This document shows positions 60,204-64,000 of a stretch of DNA of 64,000 nt, one piece after another (position 1 is the stretch's first letter; each line of letters opens with the position of its first letter). The notes beneath the pieces were generated by a model, which did no database searches, had not been told where the DNA came from, and worked only from the letters and a program-made list of their open reading frames with translations. Position numbers and translations under genes: made by a program. Source of the DNA: Fibrobacter sp. (lineage in GTDB: Bacteria; Fibrobacterota; Fibrobacteria; Fibrobacterales; Fibrobacteraceae); contig JAKSIJ010000001.1 in assembly GCA_024398875.1 (NCBI GenBank), positions 248,001 through 312,000 on the forward strand, given 5' to 3'.

Positions 60204-61514
60204 ATGCAGAAAAGAAAACCTAAAGTTTTTGTCGTTCATCTAGGTTGCGCCAAGAATCAAGTAGATGCTGAATGTCTGGTTGGAGAAATGCTCCATGCGG
60301 GATTCACCACCTGCGATACCGCATCAAAAGCCGACTACATTTTGGTGAACACCTGCGGATTCATCGAAGCCGCTAAAGAAGAATCCATTAACGCCATTCT
60401 TGCTCAAGCGAAAAAGAAAAAACCAAAACAAAAACTCATCGTTTCTGGATGTCTCAGCGGCCGTTACGGCGAGGAACTCATCAAGGAACTGCCTGAAGTA
60501 GACTACTGGGTGGGAACATACAAGCCTGGCGAACTTTTGAAGAAAATGGGGTTCATCGCTCCCGAAAACTGCGATGCTGAAAATTTAACCCGCCTAAATC
60601 TCGGCGGAATTCCGCACCATGCCTACCTAAAAATAGCGGAAGGCTGCAACAGGCGCTGCGCCTACTGCGCCATACCCCTCATTCGTGGTAAACAGGTTTC
60701 TCGCTCTATCGATGATATCGTAGCAGAAGCCAAAGAATTAGAAGCACAGGGCATTAAGGAGCTAACTCTCATCGCTCAGGACACGACTTACTTTGGTCAT
60801 GAAAAGGGAAAGAAGGGCGGAACGCTCACGCAGCTCTTAAAAGCAATTCTAGACAACACAAAAATTCCCTGGATACGCACCTTATACTGGTACCCTCAAT
60901 TTGTGGATGATGAGCTTCTAGATTTAATGGCTAAGGAAAAGCGGCTTTGCAAGTATGTGGACATGCCCATCCAGCACGCAAGCGACAAGATGCTAAAACT
61001 GATGAAACGGCATTACCGCAAGGCAGAACTAATAGAACTCCTGAAAAAAATTAGGAAACGCATTCCCAAGGTTACACTGCGGACGACGGTCCTCGTTGGA
61101 TTCCCCGGGGAGACTCACGAAGATTTTGAAGAACTCATGGAGTTGCTGCAAGACATTCGCTTCGACCACCTAGGCGGATTCGTTTTTAGTCCTGAGGAAG
61201 GGACACCTGTCATGGAGATGAATCTTCCTTCTGTAGATGAAAGTGAAGCCCGGGCCCGCCTAGATGCAATTACAGATTTTCAGGAAGAACTTGCTGCAGA
61301 ACGCGCAGAGAAAATGATTGGAAAGAAAATCACCATCATCTTAGACCAGGCGGCCGAGGAAAGCGAATACCACTTCTATGGACGCACGGAAGGCGATTCC
61401 CTCGACAACGACAATATTGTAAAAGTGCTGGAAGGAGATGGCGAGGTTGGGACATTCCGCAAAGCATTAGTGGTAGATGCAGAACCTCACGAATTAACCG
61501 TCAGACTTCTTTAG
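60204..61514 (+). CDS. rimO: Ribosomal protein S12 methylthiotransferase RimO
   Basis: RimO adds a methylthio group to Asp of S12, a radical SAM reaction. The 436-residue protein has the N-terminal UPF0004 domain (HLGCAKNQVDAE, VNTCGFIEAAKEES, SGCL), the radical SAM motif CNRRCAYCAIP and a C-terminal TRAM domain (ITIILDQAAEESEYHFYGRT). HLGCAKNQVD and CGFIEAAKEES point to RimO rather than MiaB. Confidence 0.95.
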   Translation: MQKRKPKVFVVHLGCAKNQVDAECLVGEMLHAGFTTCDTASKADYILVNTCGFIEAAKEESINAILAQAKKKKPKQKLIVSGCLSGRYGEELIKELPEVDYWVGTYKPGELLKKMGFIAPENCDAENLTRLNLGGIPHHAYLKIAEGCNRRCAYCAIPLIRGKQVSRSIDDIVAEAKELEAQGIKELTLIAQDTTYFGHEKGKKGGTLTQLLKAILDNTKIPWIRTLYWYPQFVDDELLDLMAKEKRLCKYVDMPIQHASDKMLKLMKRHYRKAELIELLKKIRKRIPKVTLRTTVLVGFPGETHEDFEELMELLQDIRFDHLGGFVFSPEEGTPVMEMNLPSVDESEARARLDAITDFQEELAAERAEKMIGKKITIILDQAAEESEYHFYGRTEGDSLDNDNIVKVLEGDGEVGTFRKALVVDAEPHELTVRLL

Positions 61515-61524
61515 TTCTATTTTC

Positions 61525-61530
61525 TATATT
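61525..61530 (+). promoter_or_regulatory. -10 box upstream of tRNA-Arg
   Basis: TATATT, 54 bases before the tRNA; the -35 region is not clear. Confidence 0.4.
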
Positions 61531-61583
61531 AGGGCAACCGAAATCGGATGTTCGCTAAGGTTTTTCCTCAGCAACATTGGCGA

Positions 61584-61655
61584 GCCCGTGTATCACAATG
61601 GATAGTGTCCGCCCCTCCGAAGGGCGTTATCCCGGTTCGATTCCGGGCATGGGTA
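61584..61655 (+). tRNA. tRNA-Arg (anticodon CCG)
   Basis: A 72-base cloverleaf. The acceptor stem GCCCGTG pairs with CATGGGT, with discriminator A. The short D arm has CAC/GUG. The anticodon stem CGCCC/GGGCG encloses the loop CTCCGAA, so the anticodon is CCG, reading CGG. The T arm is CCCGG-TTCGATT-CCGGG. CCA is not encoded. Confidence 0.93.
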
Positions 61656-61662
61656 TAAAGAG

Positions 61663-61692
61663 AGCGCACCTCACTACGAGGTGCGCTTTAAA
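61663..61692 (+). terminator. Hairpin terminator after tRNA-Arg, perhaps used from both sides
   Basis: AGCGCACCTC (61663-61672) pairs perfectly with GAGGTGCGCT (61678-61687). TTT-AAATTT follows on the + strand and CTCTCTTTAT on the minus strand, so it may also end the convergent outer-membrane gene. Confidence 0.75.
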
Positions 61693-61709
61693 TTTACGCG
61701 TAAAAACTA

Positions 61710-62675
61710 TTACTTGCGGCGGTCAGCGCGAGCGCGTTCTGCCTCACGTTCACGACGGCGCTTTTCAGTGTCATCCGGGAAGAATTCGGGGAAGGCAAAG
61801 CCAATGGTAATACCAAACACAATGCCAAACTTGCTCATGCCGTCTTCGTTAACCACGGCCGATACCCACTTCTTATTGGGCTTATCATAACGATAGCTGG
61901 GGTTATCTTCCGGATCATTAGCCAATTCTGGAGCATAGTACACACCAAAGGAGAATTGGAGGTAGTACCACTCATCAGAGAGGTACGTGACCAAGGCATC
62001 AAACTGGAAACCATTAACGATGATGATTGAGCGAAGACCATCATCCGGGGTCACGTCGTGGTCAAAATAAACGGTTCCATAGGAGGCAGAAAAACCAAGG
62101 TGAATAGGATTCTTGGGGAAGAGATAGTAGTTGATACCAAACTTATAACCAATACCACCTTCCAAATCAATATCGTCAAAGTCCGTATCTGTTCCCTTGG
62201 GCAGGAAACCGAAAGAACCAAAAGCGCCAACATGCCAACGAGTAATATATTCTGCGCCAGCACCAAAGCCCATACCCATACCAGTTTCACCCATAAACGG
62301 CATGCGAGAACCCATACCGATTTCAAGAATCAAACGGTCTTTTAGCCAGTCACGACGACGAAGGGAGTTTGCGTATTCATCAGCACGCTGATCTTCTTCA
62401 AACTTTTTACGTTCAGCAAGTTCTTCCTTTTGAGCCTTGCTCAAGCCGCCATCCATATCATCGAACTCGTCCTCAGAAGAAGAACCTTCAGATGCAACCT
62501 GTTCAGAACCACTGGCGGCGACAAAACCATCATCAGAAAATTCATCTTCCGCAGGTGCTGCAGCTTCAGGCGCAGCCTTGGGAGCAGCCTTAGATGTCTT
62601 GGGAGCCTTTTTTGCGAAGGCGGTGCCCGAGCACAAAGTGGCAACTAAAAGCATTAAACACAATTTCTTTAGCAT
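61710..62675 (-). CDS. Predicted outer-membrane protein with acidic head
   Basis: A 321-residue exported protein (signal peptide about 1-21, GTAFA). A Lys/Ala/Pro, then Glu/Asp/Ser-rich part (about 22-75) and a helix (AQKEELAERKKFEEDQ) precede a small barrel-like body of alternating strands (LILEIGMGSRMPFMG, GIGYKFGINYYLFP, YLQFSFGVYYAPEL). It ends in a highly basic, charged tail with REREAERARADRRK. No family is recognised. It has a strong promoter at 62708-62736. Confidence 0.7.
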   Translation of the reverse strand: MLKKLCLMLLVATLCSGTAFAKKAPKTSKAAPKAAPEAAAPAEDEFSDDGFVAASGSEQVASEGSSSEDEFDDMDGGLSKAQKEELAERKKFEEDQRADEYANSLRRRDWLKDRLILEIGMGSRMPFMGETGMGMGFGAGAEYITRWHVGAFGSFGFLPKGTDTDFDDIDLEGGIGYKFGINYYLFPKNPIHLGFSASYGTVYFDHDVTPDDGLRSIIIVNGFQFDALVTYLSDEWYYLQFSFGVYYAPELANDPEDNPSYRYDKPNKKWVSAVVNEDGMSKFGIVFGITIGFAFPEFFPDDTEKRRREREAERARADRRK

Positions 62676-62707
62676 TACAGCCTCTAATAAGTAAATTTCG
62701 CTTTTGG

Positions 62708-62736
62708 AATATAACTTTTTTATTGGTTTTTATCAA
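62708..62736 (-). promoter_or_regulatory. Sigma70-type promoter of the outer-membrane protein gene
   Basis: -35 TTGATA (62731-62736), 17-bp spacer, -10 TATATT (62708-62713), minus strand. Confidence 0.75.
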
Positions 62737-62781
62737 AAACAAACATGTAAAAGTTGGTTTATATTCGTCGATATGGCCATT

Positions 62782-63597
62782 TCACTCCATTTTCACCAAT
62801 TTTGCCTTGATGGAACCCAAAGCGATTTCACACTCCATCAATACGGGAATACGCCGAGCATCATCAGTGAACCAAATGAAAATCCGCCCCTTTGAGTTAA
62901 AAATGCCGTCCCCGTCAAGAACGGGCTCCACCTTCACAGTTTGGACAGTTCCAATAGCTGTTTTCAAAGTTTCCCGGCCATGGACTAGGACCTTAAGTTC
63001 GTAGCGCTTTTTGCCACTGACCGCTGAAAAATGGGTGGTGTCGCCAATGGTTAGCGGCATAGTCCGCACATAGTAGAAAGCGGAAATAATGCTGTGCTCG
63101 TCCCCGTGAATGGCGACCGCAGTATCTGCGGACCGTTTGACCTGACGTTTGACGGGGTCCGTAAAGACTGTATCCGAAAGCCAAGCCTTTTCTCCCTTGC
63201 GGTCAAAGCGAATGACGGACTTGTTGTGATAACTGCCTTCATGGAGAGTCTTGCGGAAGACCTCTGTCATGAGGCCCTTGTTACGAACCCGCGTATAGAT
63301 GGTATCGGCCACAGGATAGAGTTTCTTCAGGGTGCCGTTATCATGAGCCAGAGAGTAGAATTCCGTACGGCCATCCGCCAGCGGCTTTACAGCGAGAGTC
63401 GCCGTGCCCGCGGTAATAGGCCCCCAACCAAGACTGAAGGTTAGGCGTTCACCGGCAAGCCAGGGAGCCTTATCCAACGTCAATTCAGGAAGGTTCGGTT
63501 CACCCGCCCACAGAGAACACGGGAAAAAACTTGCGGCGAGCAATAATGCTGCGGCAATAACTCGTGAACAAATGAAGCGCGGCATTCGAAGGCCCAT
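62782..63597 (-). CDS. DUF3108-family periplasmic protein
   Basis: A 271-residue exported protein (signal peptide about 1-31). The body matches DUF3108: APWLAGERLTFSLGWGPITAGTATL at the start, then YHNKSVIRFDRKGEKA, FYYVRTMPLTIGDT and the end FIWFTDDARRIPVLMECEIALGSIKAKL. Members are thought to be periplasmic or outer-membrane-linked, with a fold related to lipoprotein or lipid carriers; the role is unknown. A second ATG four codons in is possible. purE lies upstream on the same strand. Confidence 0.85.
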   Translation of the reverse strand: MGLRMPRFICSRVIAAALLLAASFFPCSLWAGEPNLPELTLDKAPWLAGERLTFSLGWGPITAGTATLAVKPLADGRTEFYSLAHDNGTLKKLYPVADTIYTRVRNKGLMTEVFRKTLHEGSYHNKSVIRFDRKGEKAWLSDTVFTDPVKRQVKRSADTAVAIHGDEHSIISAFYYVRTMPLTIGDTTHFSAVSGKKRYELKVLVHGRETLKTAIGTVQTVKVEPVLDGDGIFNSKGRIFIWFTDDARRIPVLMECEIALGSIKAKLVKME

Positions 63598-63650
63598 GTG
63601 GCGTGACCTAATCGTTACGTTATACGGAATCGTCTAATGTGGCCCGTGAT

Positions 63651-64000
63651 TTAGGCATCGATATCGCCCAAACCCTTGCGGTAAGCGACGAGTTTTTCCT
63701 TGACGTTTGCATCGGAAAGAGCGACAATGTGGGCGGCGAGGTAGCCGGCGTTCTTGCCGTTACCGATACCGACGGTCGCCACAGGAATGCCACCCGGCAT
63801 TTGGACGATAGAGTGGAGGGCGTCCACGCCGTTGAGTGGGCCACCAGCGCACGGGAGACCGATGACCGGGAGAATCGTGTGGGCAGCGAGCACGCCCGGG
63901 AGGGCGGCGGCGAGGCCAGCGACACCGATGATGACCTGGAGACCGCGGTCGGCGGCTTCCTTCGCATACTTGGCGGTGGCGTTCGGAGTGCGGTGCGCGG
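63651..64000 (-). CDS. purE: N5-carboxyaminoimidazole ribonucleotide mutase, 5' end missing
   Basis: PurE shifts the carboxyl group of N5-CAIR to make CAIR in purine synthesis. The readable 116 residues run from about residue 45 to the end: [70 protein letters not shown]. The gene goes off the right edge, so the start is not in the window. The length and sequence are those of class I PurE. Confidence 0.95.
   Translation of the reverse strand, partial: AHRTPNATAKYAKEAADRGLQVIIGVAGLAAALPGVLAAHTILPVIGLPCAGGPLNGVDALHSIVQMPGGIPVATVGIGNGKNAGYLAAHIVALSDANVKEKLVAYRKGLGDIDA

Noticed and set aside
1-64000. Prophage, IS element or integron.
   Set aside because: No transposase, integrase, terminal repeats or phage genes are visible, and base composition looks uniform.

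Overview
This window looks like a piece of a Fibrobacter chromosome (phylum Fibrobacterota). The evidence is a secreted GH9 cellulase with a long Ser/Ala/Glu linker and a C-terminal sorting-type domain, further poly-Ser linkers in envelope proteins, many lipoproteins, a futalosine-type menaquinone pathway, GlgE, and a full mre/PBP2/RodA rod-shape operon. Almost all genes are on the minus strand. I see no phage, insertion sequence or CRISPR array. The DNA is housekeeping plus envelope genes, dense and mostly in operons.

Layout. 1-1.6 kb: a radical-SAM/SPASM enzyme translationally coupled to a small Ser-rich lipoprotein, a candidate modified-peptide system. 1.7-2.7 kb (+): a membrane protein and QueH. 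2.7-19.9 kb (-): a long run that reads, in transcription order, purA, Crp-type regulator, PASTA protein, TPR lipoprotein, LolB-like lipoprotein, a dead M6-type protease, an FGE-like lipoprotein, an NlpE-like lipoprotein, a LytTR regulator, signal peptidase I, an Ig-like lipoprotein and DinG. 19.9-20.3 kb: a gene-free stretch of inverted repeats. 20.3-24 kb: a GroES-like protein, a membrane protein, MetY, and rplM-rpsI, where rpsI seems to use an ATC start. 24-34 kb: Cel9, a CorC/CNNM protein, a barrel-SppA fusion, an outer-membrane protein, a phosphopantetheinyl transferase, two lipoproteins and a TraB-family protein, then a hairpin-rich gap. 34-41.3 kb: GlgE and the mreB-mreC-mreD-mrdA-rodA operon. 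41.4-54 kb: outer-membrane genes and a seven-gene envelope cluster.

54-64 kb holds an Hc1 histone-like protein, mqnD, mqnB, a PfkB kinase, tyrS, yqeY, rpsU, a SPOR lipoprotein, rimO, tRNA-Arg(CCG), two envelope proteins and the end of purE.

The best candidate for an undescribed system is the cluster at 43.2-54.0 kb: OmpA protein with a beta-helix head, PorV-like barrel fused to TPRs, a 1260-residue TPR protein, ExbB/TolQ, two ExbD/TolR-type proteins (one without the proton-carrying Asp) and an AgmX/PglI-like TonB protein. Its gene content recalls the Agl/Glt gliding motors of myxobacteria and suggests a proton-driven, envelope-spanning machine for surface adhesion, motility or outer-membrane upkeep. 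The second candidate is the rSAM-lipoprotein pair.

Promoters are well marked: several show a TATATT -10 box with a -35 box exactly 17 bp upstream. At several genes the -10 box ends only 6-7 bases before the ATG and no Shine-Dalgarno sequence is visible, which suggests leaderless mRNAs.
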